Below, in pieces: positions 47,314 to 60,400 of a DNA stretch of 64,000 bases (its first letter is position 1; each line of letters opens with the position of its first letter). The stretch lies in NCBI GenBank assembly GCA_905250115.1, contig CAJNOI010000043.1, positions 248,001 to 312,000 on the forward strand, in the 5' to 3' direction. This DNA is from Adineta steineri (Eukaryota > Rotifera > Eurotatoria > Adinetida > Adinetidae). The notes below the pieces were generated by a model that saw nothing but the letters and a program-made list of their open reading frames with translations, was not told the origin of the DNA and made no database searches. Both the position numbers and the translations under genes were made by a program.

Positions 47314-48050
47314 TAAAAGTGTTTAAAATTATTATTATTCTTTTTGTCATTTGAATATATAATTAGATATACTCAAGCAATAAATATATTTTCTTGCAAT
47401 AAACTCTAACAATTCTTTTTTAATATCGAACGAGTTATCGAAATACATATTGATATTATTAAGAACTATATAGCCTTACGCTATGCATACAATAACAACA
47501 TATTATTATATATTTCTGATTTTTAACAGATATAACTATTTATCAACAAATACAGTTTATATATCGAATAGTTGATTAATTTTCCAGTCGAACTGTTTGT
47601 CTATAGTAAATCAATAGAATATATTGCAAAGAGAAGAGAAGAAAAAAAGATCTGCCTAATAGGATAAACAATTATCAGGATAAATATATAGAAGAACAAA
47701 GAAATATTTCCAGTTATTTTCTTTTTTTTTGCTTTATCGTTGTATATTTATGTATTATTCACATGTATGTATGTATGAAAGCCTATTGGATTATCAACGG
47801 ATTTATTGTATATTGACAACAAGAATAATTACTGTAATAAAGACGGTCGCACGGTTACTATCGAAAGACAAGAAAGCAAGTAAAAAGGAGGATGAAAAAA
47901 AAATTAACGCTTGATTGACGCCAGTAGATACAAACAAACACATTGCATACGATTTTTGTTCGTCTCATTTAGTTTCCCCATCGCAATAGATAAAAGCCTA
48001 CGCATCTACATACACAAACAAATAGCAAATCATCGTTATATTAACAAAAA
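47314..48050. other. Intergenic stretch, nothing assigned
   Basis: 737 bp between ABTB1 and the tetraspanin, both on the plus strand. An AATAAA-like signal lies just after the ABTB1 stop; the tetraspanin promoter must lie in the right part. No coding frame was recognised. Confidence 0.4.
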
Positions 48051-48764
48051 ATGAATGCGAAAGGACTTCCATGGGCATGTATTGGAGTAAGCTTCCTTAC
48101 GCTTGTGATGTCAATTATTTTATTGGTCACTGCATCAGTCTTTACTAATCATTCATCTTATCTTCAACATTATTTTGGAATTTGTTTTTCAATGTCCATT
48201 TTTACTCTTGTTATTACTTCATTGGGTATAATTTTTGCTTGTGGTCTTATGTATGTTGCATTTCGACGATTTCCGGCATTAACAACACTATTTTCTGGTT
48301 TATTATGTTTTGTTGCTCTTCTTTCTTTAATAGTTTGTATTTTTCTTCTTATTGCTCGACCACATCTTCGAGATAGATCTATGAAGAATACTAAAAGTAT
48401 GATGAGTGATTATAATGATTCGGATTTTCTTAGAAGTTCAAAACAAATTATGGGACGAGTTCAACAAAGATATCAATGTTGTGGTGCTGATCGAGCATTA
48501 GATTGGCAAGTTCGATTTCCTGACAATAGTAGTACACCTGATTCATGTTGTTTTACTGAAACTACTGGTTGTGGTAAAGATGCTTTGATTGGACAAAATA
48601 AAATATATTTACGTGGTTGTGCTGAACCTCTTGCTGCTCATTATCGAACTCGATATTCTACACTTGTTGGTATGCATTTTACTCTTATTGGACTTTGTTT
48701 AGCTAGTGCAGCACTTGGCTTAGCATGGGAACGTCATATTCGACAAGAATATCAATTAATGTAA
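48051..48764 (+). CDS. Tetraspanin, intronless
   Basis: One 237-aa frame. Four membrane segments: about residues 10-31, 43-69, 77-102 and 206-226. The large extracellular loop (about 103-205) carries the family signature: CCG at 143-145 (RYQCCGADRALDW), PDSCC at 163-167, Cys174 and Cys190, so six cysteines can make three disulphides. Tetraspanins organise membrane microdomains and partner with adhesion or signalling proteins. Loop lengths are normal. The loss of introns is unusual for an animal tetraspanin and suggests retroposition or intron loss. The start ATG is preceded by AACAAAA. The paralogue group cannot be told. Confidence 0.93.
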   Translation: MNAKGLPWACIGVSFLTLVMSIILLVTASVFTNHSSYLQHYFGICFSMSIFTLVITSLGIIFACGLMYVAFRRFPALTTLFSGLLCFVALLSLIVCIFLLIARPHLRDRSMKNTKSMMSDYNDSDFLRSSKQIMGRVQQRYQCCGADRALDWQVRFPDNSSTPDSCCFTETTGCGKDALIGQNKIYLRGCAEPLAAHYRTRYSTLVGMHFTLIGLCLASAALGLAWERHIRQEYQLM

Positions 48765-51700
48765 AACAAAATTACTCACAAACAATATTCATTTCCATAC
48801 TTTTTGATAAATTACTTTTAATTTTTTTAATTTTTTTTTAATCTTCAGTTAAACTAACTTTAGGTAGTTTCTATTAACTTAACTTCTCTTTTACTAACAG
48901 AAAAAAAAGCAACATTTTCATTTTAATATTTTATGAAAGGTCATTAGAAACATTGTATATTTTTTTCAAAGAAAATATCAGCTGGTAATGTAATTTCATA
49001 AAATCTAAGTAAACATAAAATTTAGAAAAAATACGTGTAAATCCTAAAATCGAGAATTATGATTGTAACCCAGTCATGTTCAAGCAAAGAGTACCGGTTT
49101 TATGAGTTTAATTTTCACTTTTTAAGTATTAAAATTTACCTATGGAATTTTTTACAGTCAAAAGGTTAAAACTAAACGCAAAAAAACGGCGTTTTTTCGA
49201 GTATGAATGGGTCACGATCACGGTTCATGATTGTAGAATTTAAATATAGTTTTATCTGTTTGAGATTTATTAAGTTGATATCTACGACATTCAGTTTATT
49301 TTTTATTAACTAATTTATTCATGATTAGTACTTCGAATTGATACATCACACATATTCAAAAGTTAAGCAATTAATTGCATTGTTATTTTCGATGACTGGT
49401 TATAATATCAATAAATAGAACAAATTTGGTATCATACACCTTTTTTTTGGTTCTGTATTGATATCAAAAAAAAAGAAAGAAAAAAAATTTCTGAGTATTA
49501 CTGATCATTAAACGTTAAGAGTAATGATGTTTTCATTGGCGTAAAAAATATTTCATTTCATGCTTTTTTTTTCTTATTTATTGCTCGTTTGTTTTTTTTT
49601 TGTCTTTATTTATGTTTAATAATAAAAGTCTATATTATTCATTGATTAGAGAAACAATATACAAAGAATATATGAAATAAAAAATCAAAAAGAGAATTTC
49701 AAAAAATTATATTTTGTAGAAAAAATACAGAATTTTTAAATTGTTTTCGTACGCTCTTAACATAAACAACAAGATATGCTCTACGAAATAACCAATAACA
49801 AACCTTGGTAAGTATCAGCAAATATAATTAAAATATCAATCACTAGTCATATGACTCACACCATAGGTATTTTATTGAGAATAAAATATGAAGTCTTTTA
49901 ATTTATATAAGCAGATTTATTGGTTATTTTTAATTAAAATTTAATAATTCATAATTGAAGCAAACTAAAATAATTGTTATATGCCTGATAATATATTATA
50001 CAACTATGATTAGTTCGCTCGATGGAAGAAAAAAAATATCATTTACAATACTCCCTCTCTATGTATATATATGTATCGACTAAAACTACTCTATCACAAC
50101 ATTGTCTATCGAAAAGAAATGTTTTTGCTATAGTTATATTGTCAATATACATTAATCAAGGATTGTCATTCATTCTATGTTCGTGTGAAAATATATTGTA
50201 TATCGTATTATATAAAAGTCAAGGTGAATTAGAACCGTATGACAAATTTTAGTAGGACTATTACATTTCATTACAAATTGTTATTTTGTTTCGATTTATC
50301 TATAAAATTCAAATATTTAATCATATCAATGTGTGATTAAAAGTTAATTGCACAACATTATCTTCAACGATGTTTTATCAAAACTAACATATCAGATCCA
50401 AGATTTAATTTCTACTATCATCTTCTGGATAAAAATGTCGTATAATCGATTAGTTTCTAGTCATTTGAATTTTCAATGTTGGCGATATTTATAGAAAATT
50501 ACATAGACATCTCCAATATGAGACTGATTGGTTGTTTAAGGACGGTTCTTATTTCAGTTTTTTTCTGAACATTAGGTGTATCCTTAATCTTCGGTTTTGT
50601 GTCACACGAGATTGAAATACGTCAGAGACGATGAGAAAGTTTTAATTGTTCTAGTTAATAAAAGGATACAAAATAAAATTCAAAAATTTAATTGTCACAC
50701 GAAACCTGCTATATTGTTTGCCGTATTAATTCTGTCAAATTAAAGCAGATTGAGGTGAACTTTTTATCATTTTATTTATTCATCCTACTCAATGACTACT
50801 AAAAATATCAGCAACAGGATACGTATGGTTTATAAAAAAATGAAATGTCAATGTGTCACATGAGACTACAAGATATATATATAATGCGTCATTACTAAAG
50901 TTAAAATAAAAGACTTCTCTTCAAATTACACATATACCATCAATCAGCCGCAATATTATGTCTATTAATATTCATACAGAGTACGTAAAATTCAGTGAGG
51001 AATTATTCCTACAAGTCATATAAAAAATATAGTATAAAACGTACTGTTTAAAATCATGAAAACATAAGCATCACACATACTTTTTTTAGAATGAAGATAA
51101 GTTCGATTTCGAGTTATCAGATTGTATTTTACTGACTCGTATTTCAGAAGTTTTTATTACTAAGCTTGAATTTGGTTCAGGTACTAAAATTTGACACGTA
51201 CGAGATCTAACTATCTCATAGATATATCGGATATGCTAGTCATCATCGATGCAAGTAAACGAAAAAGAAAAGGCATTTATATCTCCAGATTGATTATTAG
51301 ATTCAGATACGAACAAAATCTTCGAAAAAGTATCAAAAATTCAACTTGAAATCTGCATCTAGTCTAAAGATCTTCAGTGTAAATAATGATATGAATAAAT
51401 AGATAATGTTCATTCCTACTTATCAAAATTTGATATACACATGAAATCTATTTTTTCTTAATTGCTTGATGTTAAATAAGGAATGTCTCAATGTTTGCAT
51501 TAAAAATAAAAGCTTCAAATCTTTGATAGACTCTATAATTATTATTATTATCTATAATAAGAATTCCATTAGATACTCAAAATTCAATGGTACAGAAAAT
51601 CATAGTGTTAAAACTTTTCTGTGCTATAAACTTATGATAAATATAAAGTATAACCTTTAATTTTTTACAATTCTTTCTCTATGTTAATCTTTATTCCTAG

Positions 51701-52668
51701 TAAGAGGTCACCATCGCGGCATTAATCAATTTCTTTGTTTTGAGAAAGATTCATCTTTATTTATATTTTAACTTAATAAATTTTGGTATTGAAATGAAGA
51801 AAGATGAGCTCCTAAATAACATATGATTTTTACTAATAAATCAATAAAAAGTAATGACAACATGCAACATCTTCATGAATAAGTTAACAATAGATTACGT
51901 AAGTACTGTAAAAATTATCTTCAATAGATCAATCAAATGAGTAGCTTTTAACAGAATGTCAATGGGTTTCTTTTCAAGAATTCTATTCAAGGTGCTATAA
52001 AACACCATGATGTTCATATAAAATAAGTAGCTATTGTGAAAAATGAATAGAAAATAATATGATCTAGAAAATGGAATGAGAACCTTCTGAGCCGAAAGAA
52101 ACATGTCGATTACAAGCTAAAAATTGTAATAGAACACAACACACATAGGAAAATGAATAGTCTTTTGTGGATTGATTTACGAACCCTCGAGAAACAAATG
52201 TATTCACTAGAGATAATTATATGACATGAAGACCAAACAACATTAGTTAATAAGCGACAAAACAATAATTATGAATATATCTCTACTTATTTTCTGTTTC
52301 ATCTTGTTTTCAATCAAAAATATAGTACTTTTCTTTTTTCAAATATTTTATGAATTCTAAATCAACTAAACTTTAATAATAGTTAAAAAAAAGATTTCTA
52401 CACAACATGAAATGACTATGGGTGGTTCTATGAGTTTGATTTACAATGAGGTAATCTATTGAATATTTTTACAAGACGATACATAGAAAGAAATTAAAGA
52501 TTACTTCAATATAATATGGTTAAAGAATGATGCTTTTTCATTTATTAAAATTCTTTTATAGGCGCACACAATATTTATTTCCACAACAAAAATGCATTGA
52601 TTTTTCAAGCTAAATATTTCATGAGTTTTAATATATAGAATTTGCTTTGAATTGTAATTGTTTTTGAT
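48765..52668. other. 3.9-kb intergenic stretch, nothing assigned
   Basis: The longest gene-free stretch of the window. It is uniformly AT-rich, with poly-A/T runs, a small perfect palindrome AAAAAACG-G-CGTTTTTT near 49180, and scattered short open frames (for example 50022-50252 and 51466-51660) of low complexity. No transposon protein, RNA gene or repeat family could be recognised. Confidence 0.5.
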
Positions 52669-52956
52669 TTATAATCGCCAATTTCGTTTGTTAAGATTTG
52701 ATTCAGCATCATGAACATCTTCATTGATAAGAGCATCAACATCGGCGGCATCAAAATGATGTACATTAGGTGCATCACGAAAAACAAATCGACCACGTTT
52801 GTTCAATTGTTGTAATTGATGGGCTGAAAGCCATGCACCACCAGGCATTTTTCCAACTCGTGGATAATGTTGATCATCGGCAGCAATGGCTGATGATGAA
52901 ACCATAAGTAATAAAACAGCAACAGAGCATGCAAGGATGATAACACGTGAATGCAT
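52669..52956 (-). CDS. Secreted peptide precursor, prohormone-like
   Basis: One 95-aa frame. Residues 1-25 are a clear signal peptide (VIILACSVAVLLLMVSSSAI, then AA). The mature part has two Asn-Lys-Arg dibasic sites, at LQQLNKR and ESNLNKR, which proprotein convertases could cut. That would release about 26 residues ending before the first KR, then an acidic His/Asp-rich spacer starting GRFVFRDAPNVHHF, and the terminal NWRL. HYPRVGK near the mature N-terminus contains PRV-Gly-Lys, the form of an amidated PRVamide with a monobasic site; that reading is speculative. No cysteines follow the signal, so no disulphide fold. The start ATG follows AAAATAAA, and a TATATATATATA lies about 60 bp upstream. 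I do not recognise the family. Confidence 0.75.
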   Translation of the reverse strand: MHSRVIILACSVAVLLLMVSSSAIAADDQHYPRVGKMPGGAWLSAHQLQQLNKRGRFVFRDAPNVHHFDAADVDALINEDVHDAESNLNKRNWRL

Positions 52957-55658
52957 TTTATTTTCTTCTTAATGAAATATGCGCAGTAACAATAAATGAA
53001 CAGAATATATATCTATATATATATATATAGGCTTTAATCTGAAATATGTAGTAAATAAGAGATAGAGAAGAAAAAAATAGAGAAAGACTAAAAAAATGAT
53101 CATATAGCATCTTGCACTTTGCTATTGCTTTTTTGATAGCAGCTGGTATATATAGATGATTATGCATGCTATACATATGATATATTTGTAAATAACGACT
53201 CTTTTCAAGTAGAAACGTATCTAACTAGTAAAAAGTCATTAAATAAAATAGAATATATTATAATAAAAAGGAAACCAGATGTATTTTTTGTATAGAAAAA
53301 AATAGAAAATTAAGATCCTTTGAAGTAGATTTTTGTTGATATATAGAAGCATCGATAGGAGATTAGTTTCTAAAAAAAGATTTCATTGTATTCATAAATG
53401 AAAACAAGAAAATAAAGTACTGACATACATTGATATATGTTAGTATCTAGAATAGACATGAAAGGTAGAAGATTAAATTGTCTCTCGAAACTTATTTGTG
53501 AGATAAATGAGAAATAAAATATATATATAAAACCTAGTATGATTGTAATACATATGGGAAAAAGAAATTGATGAATATTTGACTTGACACAACACTCTAG
53601 TGACTCTACACTTTTATTCTAATAATTAAAACCCTAAAGTACTTCGTCTAGAAACTTTATATTATCCTAAAGATTACTTATTCAATAGTATATTCATTTA
53701 GTTATTTTGTTTTTCAATATCGATTAAATTTCTTTTTCTTTCATTGAAATTAAATCAATTCTAAATAGTATTATTTTATATCAGCTTATATTCTTTACTT
53801 TTCTTTTCTCATAATCAAAAAATCTTTCTCCATGAAATCTTCACATACTAGCTTGAATACTATTTTTTTGTTTTTCTTAGAAATAAGTCATCTAAGAACA
53901 CAAAACCTTACCTACTATAACTCATGTCATTGCGTTTCTATAAGAATCCTTTGATGTATCTCATATTATTTATTAATTAGAGAATCAAATGCATATATAA
54001 AAAAACAATAAATCTATTCGACTGAAAATAAATTACTCACAAACTATTTGTATAAGATATCTCGTAAGATTCTCATCTTACTAGACCAATTAATAATATA
54101 CTAATTGTCATCGACAATCTATGATAAATCTCCAACATGGTTTTCTATTGACTAATTGTACATAAAAATAACGATGTAAAATATTAAACTGATGAATAGC
54201 CTACCTTCTTCTATGTTGTTGTTTCTAGTTCTATTCTCTCGTTCTTTTTTTTTTGTCTATTATTTGCTGTTTTTCTTTCCTATCGTGCTCTTTTCATTAA
54301 ACTAATATAATATGACATGAAACTGCGTAGCGTACATTTCTCCCAACCGGAAACCAAAAATTAGATGGGTCATTAGCAATAATTAGTCCCTATGAACATT
54401 TATCATTTAAATTGATTATGAACTATAGAAATAAATTAAATTATAATCATTTTTTCCAGCCAATTAATCATATATTCATCATGATTTTTGATTAGTTTTA
54501 TTCTATTTCAATAGTTCAAAAAATCTAAATATATACTATATCAATCGACTAGAAAAAAAAGCATGTTATAAATATTTCAATACATTAATAACTTTCCAAT
54601 TTGTTAATGTTTAATCATTTACACCATATGGTTATTTTCTGTATCGTTATAGCATAGATCACACTGAATATATCAATAAATTAGTTGTTTTTATAGAAAT
54701 CATATCAATAATGAATTTAATATTCTAGAACTAAAATAGAAATAAATTTTCTTATTGTTTTTGCCTCGACTTTTTCCTTTTTTTTTATTTATTAGGATCC
54801 TATAGACTATAAAATACAGATGTGAAAAATAATCAGTTATGCATATGACTTCTTTGCATGAATAGTTTTTAATTTACATTTGTAAGTGTTTCTAAAAGAT
54901 CTGTAACAGGAATGTTTTTCACGTATATAAATATTAAAAAACAGATATAGTTTTGTTAATGAGAAAAAGATCATTTTTTAAATACAATTGATCTGTAGAA
55001 AATAATTCTAGACATGGAAGAATGCTTGAATACTCGATTTTGACTTTTTATTGTATTAGTAACTCTTTTTTTTTTAAATATAGATTATCATTAGAAAGCA
55101 ATTGAATAAAAATAATCAAACTATTAATTCCCTGGAGAATATTTTTCCATTGCGAAGTGTATTTCTCTTACAAATTGATTATCTTTTATAACCCCATTTA
55201 TTGTAATCCATTGTGAATTCTTTCTAGTGTATGATTATTTCAATGATTCTAACTGAATCTTTTATTGAAAATCTTGAAAGATGTGCACGAATGTGTGGGA
55301 TATGAAGTTGAAAGAGTTCATTGTATTTCTAAAATCTCATTCACATACTCTTCATGATAAGAACAATATGAATTGTCATGTATTTAATATCATAGAAGTG
55401 GATGAGATTATAAAAATATGTGGCATAAAGAGTTATGCAAAAATTTCAGCCTATTTATCACTAATATTATTATTTAAAATAATTTTTTTTTGTAAATTTA
55501 TTTTTCATCTATTAACAAGAATACAATTCAATTTATATTTCTACATGAATAAGATGCACAAATTCTATCTGACATAAGTATTGAATAAGAACGATAACGA
55601 GAGAAAAAAAATATCTGACAGATAATAACAACAATAATAATAGAAGAAAAAAAAATAT
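52957..55658. other. 2.7-kb intergenic stretch, nothing assigned
   Basis: AT-rich, with TA microsatellites near 53015 (upstream of the secreted peptide) and long T-runs. A 98-codon plus-strand frame at 55281-55577 is Ile/Phe/Lys-rich without a family motif. No transposon or RNA gene was recognised. Confidence 0.45.
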
Positions 55659-57060
55659 TTATAACCATCGACCAGTAAGTGATCGTTCGAGAACAATATC
55701 ATCTTGACCATCATCGGAACGTGTACGTAATGTAACTTTACATGAAAATTCCATTCCACGTTGATTTATTGTTGGTAAAAATGCAATTGATAAAGGCATT
55801 TGAGAATGCGGACTAAATGAAAAGAAATACAAAAGTTTAATATTAACAATTCAATTGATTTGATCACTTACGGCATATTCATAACACGCGCTTTACATTG
55901 AAATGGTTCAGTAACACCACTAATACGTACCTACAAAATAGAACTATTTATGTATTTTTTATTCAAAAAAAAACCTTCATACCATTTTAAATTGTCCATA
56001 TCGATTTTGAACAGTAAAATGTTTTTTTTCGCCTTTTTTCGTATAATTCAGTCCATCTTCAACAATATAAAAATCCGGTAGTGGTGGAGGTGGTGGTGTT
56101 GGACTATTTTATATTAAAGAATAATATCGTTTTTTTTATTTTTGTTAGACAAAAAAAATTAATTTACGTTCGATTTGTTTCTTGTTCAATCGTTGTTTCT
56201 CCTTCATCATCGATATCATCAATCGGCATTTGAGATATATCTTCAACTGGTTTATTTTCATCATTTTCATCAATCATTGATTTATTATTATTATTATTCT
56301 GATTATTTTTATATCTAAGAAAAAAATTTTTGTAAAAATTTCATTATCAAAATATGATTAACTTACAAATTACGTGTCCGTGGACTTTTTTGAATTGATA
56401 CCGAAAGTGATTTTCGACCTTGTTGAACATAAAATGAAGCTGAAAGTCCAGCTAGTTGTATTTGTGCAGCTGCTGCTTGACGACGGGCAATTGTTGTGTC
56501 AAGAAGTGTATTATTATTATTATTGTTAGTTGCAGCTGGCATTGTTAAACTTGTGCGTGATTGTTCAGGAGATTCTTGTAAACATAAAATAGATGCTAAT
56601 CTATCAGTCATTTCCTGACTCCATTGATGAGCTTTTTCGAGCATTTTTTCCGTTTTTTTCGATGTCTAGATAGAAATGAAAACAAATATGTTAAATATAT
56701 AGAAAAAAGAAAATCATACAGCTGCAACAGAACCACTTTCAATTAATTCATCCATACGTTGTTGAAGATTATTCGACATTTCAGCACATTTATCAATTAT
56801 TTTTTGTTCACATCTATTTCGATATAATAAAAAAATATAGTCATTTATTTTTTATTTATAAATAAAATACCTATGTTCTTCTAATTTTTTTTCTTCATAT
56901 TTTTTAATTAATTCAATATTTGTATTTTTTGCAATAACGATTTGTGCTAATATGTTTTCTATAGAATACAAATACATTTTTTTTAAATAAAAATAATCAT
57001 GATTATTTAATAATTTATAAACTTACGTCGTCGTTGTTTAAGTACGCCATTGGTAACCAT
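55659..57060 (-). CDS. Unrecognised protein: coiled-coil front, beta-rich C-terminal domain
   Basis: Eight exons join to 331 aa: 57027-57060, 56871-56958, 56720-56813, 56367-56665, 56168-56314, 55983-56103, 55872-55930 and 55659-55812. Residues 1-100 are helical (IELIKKYEEKKLEEHRCEQK, EMSNNLQQRMDELIES, MLEKAHQWSQEMTDRLASIL). The middle is low-complexity with an Asn run, an acidic patch (IDDIDDEGETTIEQE) and a Pro run (TPTPPPPPLPDF). The last about 110 residues look like a compact beta domain: IVEDGLNYTKKGEKKHFTVQ, NRYGQFKMVRISGVTEPFQC, MPLSIAFLPTINQRGMEFSC, DDIVLERSLTGRWL. No catalytic motif, signal peptide or membrane segment. Not recognised. The gene is 363 bp downstream of TMEM63's stop on the same strand. 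Confidence 0.8.
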
Positions 57061-57423
57061 ATTTCTGATATATTGATATTAAAACTTACTTTGTAAAAAA
57101 AAAAGACGAAAGAAAATCAAATCTGAAACAACAAATATTTTCGATTAAAATCTTAATATTTCGAAATCTACAACAACAAAATTCACAACGAAAAGAAAAT
57201 TCATTGACAACAGATGAAAATAAAATAATAAACGAAAAAATCAAACTAATTTAACCAAATATCATCATTTTAAACTGTCCAATAGAATACTTTTAATAAG
57301 ACAACATTTATCGTTTAATATATATATATATATGTAAGATTAAATATCATATTAAGAAACAAACAAACAATGTTTAAGCGAGAATAAATATCGATATTTT
57401 TTGACTCCATTCAATTCATTCGT
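57061..57423. other. Short tandem-gene spacer
   Basis: 363 bp of AT-rich DNA between the TMEM63 stop and the next gene's start. It has a TATATATATATATA run near 57320. It holds the TMEM63 3' UTR and the downstream gene's promoter; no further detail is visible. Confidence 0.45.
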
Positions 57424-60400
57424 TTAATCTGTGAGTAAATCATTCTCATCACCAGTTCCAGCAACAATTGGTTGGTTCACTTGATCAACTGCACCATAAT
57501 TTCCTTGTTGTATAGGTTCACGTGTTGAACTACGATGAACTTTTGTTGCACTTGGTGAATTACTAAATTCTTCGATACATGCATTTAATATAGTTGGAAT
57601 ATAATTCTAAAATAAAAGATTCATTTTTTAGCTAAATTTTAGAAAAAACAAAATTCTTACAGATGTTGCTCGTTGTTGTGCTTCACGACCTTCTGCTTCT
57701 TCTAATTCACCAATATCATCTAATTTTTGACGAGTACTTGGTGCCTAAAATATATTCAAATCATTTTTATTTCAAATTAAACTATTGCTTGAATAAAAAA
57801 GCAAGAAAAGAATTTGCAAAATAGGAGCATAAGTTTTCATTGAATCATATATATTTGATATTCTTACACGACTCGATCTTTCACTTAATAAATTGTATTT
57901 TAAAGTAAACGGTAGAAAATAGGTGCTGACCTCAGGTAATATTGCATTTGTTAATGAATATTTTCTTGAACTCCATTTACCACAACAATCAAAACATGAA
58001 AAACCAAAATAAATTCCACCTAAATCAAGTTATTTTTAATTTTGAACATATATAAGAAAAAATTACTTGTTAAAATAAAACTTCCTAATAATGTCATTGA
58101 TAGATAAGTTAAAGATTCTAAAAGAAGAAAATGGAATTACTGATTAAAAAAGAAAAATATTATATTTGAAAATAAACAAACCAGAACGAACAATAATAAA
58201 GAATAGTAATGTTAATTGTTGAATAATTAAGGCAATTATTATAAAATTTCCTGCCAAACGATGAACACTTTTATCAGCTATTTCAGTATCATAAACAAAT
58301 ACTAAATTATATTTATCAACAGCACGTTTTATTAGCATATAGAATAAACCAATTGGTGTTATCAATGGACAAGCTACGGAATAAGCAAGAATAACACAAA
58401 ATACAGCTGCTGTCCAAGCATATTGTACACCAAAACGAAATGGAAATTGTAGAGCCTAAAAATATTTCATTGATATAGAAACTCGATATAGCTGCCGATG
58501 AGAGTGTGAATGAATTCGAGTGATCTATATTCTTGTAATTAGAAATTCTGTAGTAATTAAGGATAAGACTTAAGAATCTATAGTGTGAGTAAGTTGATGT
58601 TTCAGTGAATATCAGTATTAGTTTATCAGTACTGTGATGAATGTTAATGTCAGTGTGTTAATATTTACATCCCGAAATACATTAGAATGTTAGTCGAAGT
58701 GTATTATTGATCTCTCTTACAAAACAATCACACTAAACGCAGATATCGAATGATTTTCATGCCAATATGTGTATATAAATCGATATCTTTGAAAAATGTT
58801 TTCATTTTATGTAATTTTATTTTTTTTTGAATAAATAAATAAATTCTTACATGTCGAATAACACGTCGTTCAGCAGTTGATTTAGCTGTTGCAATTATAT
58901 AAATATAAAAGACTAGATCAGCTAAACGTAATAATTCAATAGCAGCTCCAATAAATGTTGATGTTATAATATAATTAACAAAAAAAGCTCCATTATCCGG
59001 TAAAAATACACACCTTTATATAAAAATGAATTATATAATATTTAGAAAAAAAACTATCTTACATCCAACGAATTCGATTTTTACGTGAGTCTCCATCGTT
59101 ACTTTCAAAAACCCAACGAAGAAATCCTTCAATACTTGTTAAACCTAATGATGGTAAGATTAATATCATCATTGAAAGAAAAACAAATAATTTAATCATC
59201 ATTGATTTATCTAATGCAGATTTTTTCCATTGTTTTTCAAGTAATGATGTTATACTAACAAGTGATGGCATTGCAGCAGCAAATATACGTAATAATAAAA
59301 CTGGCATAACAGATGTTAATACAACTGGAAAATGGATTTGTTTTGTCACTTTTTTTAATGGATCAATTGAACGATATTTATTAGCAATTTTATCAATTGT
59401 ACTCATTACAATCGATGGAGTTGTTAAGAAAATCATAAAAAATACCAGAATCTTTCAATCAAAAAACAAAGAATTTGTTTACAAATTGATTTTCTTTTTT
59501 TATTATACATACAATGTTAACTACGATAATACGAAACCAATGACTAGCTTCACTCATTGGAATATTTTTCCTATAGAAAAAATAAATAAATAAATATATT
59601 TTCTAAAACAATAATTACCAAATAATATTTTTTGGACTTGGTGCAAATTTCACAGTCCATTCATGAATTCCAAGTGTTCTACTTGTTGATGTTTCTATTC
59701 GACGATCTCGTGAAAAACATGTCGCACGGAAATCTGCTCGAACTCTACAAAAAAAAAAGAAGAATACAAAATTATTCATTATATTCAATTCTAAAACTCA
59801 CTTATGAGCTTGCTCAGGTGTTGAAAATGTTAAAAAAGCTATTCCACATTTTTTATCTCTTACATGTGTAAATTCATCTTCTACACGTTGTTTATATGTA
59901 TTATATAATTTTTCATAATAATCAATCGCATCAATCTATTATTTATAAATAGTATATAAATATATCTGTATCGATAAATATAGAAACCAACCTCTTTTGC
60001 ACAACACTATAAATATAAAAATAATTAATTCGAAATTTTCGTATAAATTATATAGACTTACACCACACATTTGTCCACATTTATTATTGTAAACAACAGG
60101 ACGTTGACCTGTTTCTTCAAGCATTTTTTTACTTTGTTGCCAAACTCGTAGATTAAGCTCGCTAATATAAAAGAAAATCTTATCAAACTGAATCAAATCA
60201 ATAACAAACCGGCGTTTATAAACATGTTGTAATTGAACAATATTATAAGCTAATGTTAGATGTGTTATTTCTATTGATGGATATGCTTCTCTAGAAGTTT
60301 TAATAATTACAAATTCAATATTCGAATTATTCTTTATTTACCGAAAATAATTATTTAATTTCTCTTCATCACATACATTTGGAGGTATTCCACGTATCAT

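Noticed and set aside
49179-49196. Palindrome AAAAAACG-G-CGTTTTTT as a possible terminator or regulatory hairpin
   Set aside because: An isolated A/T palindrome in a eukaryotic intergenic region carries no terminator meaning; it may be chance.
55281-55577. 98-codon plus-strand frame
   Set aside because: Ile/Phe/Lys-rich translation without motif, in AT-rich intergenic DNA.
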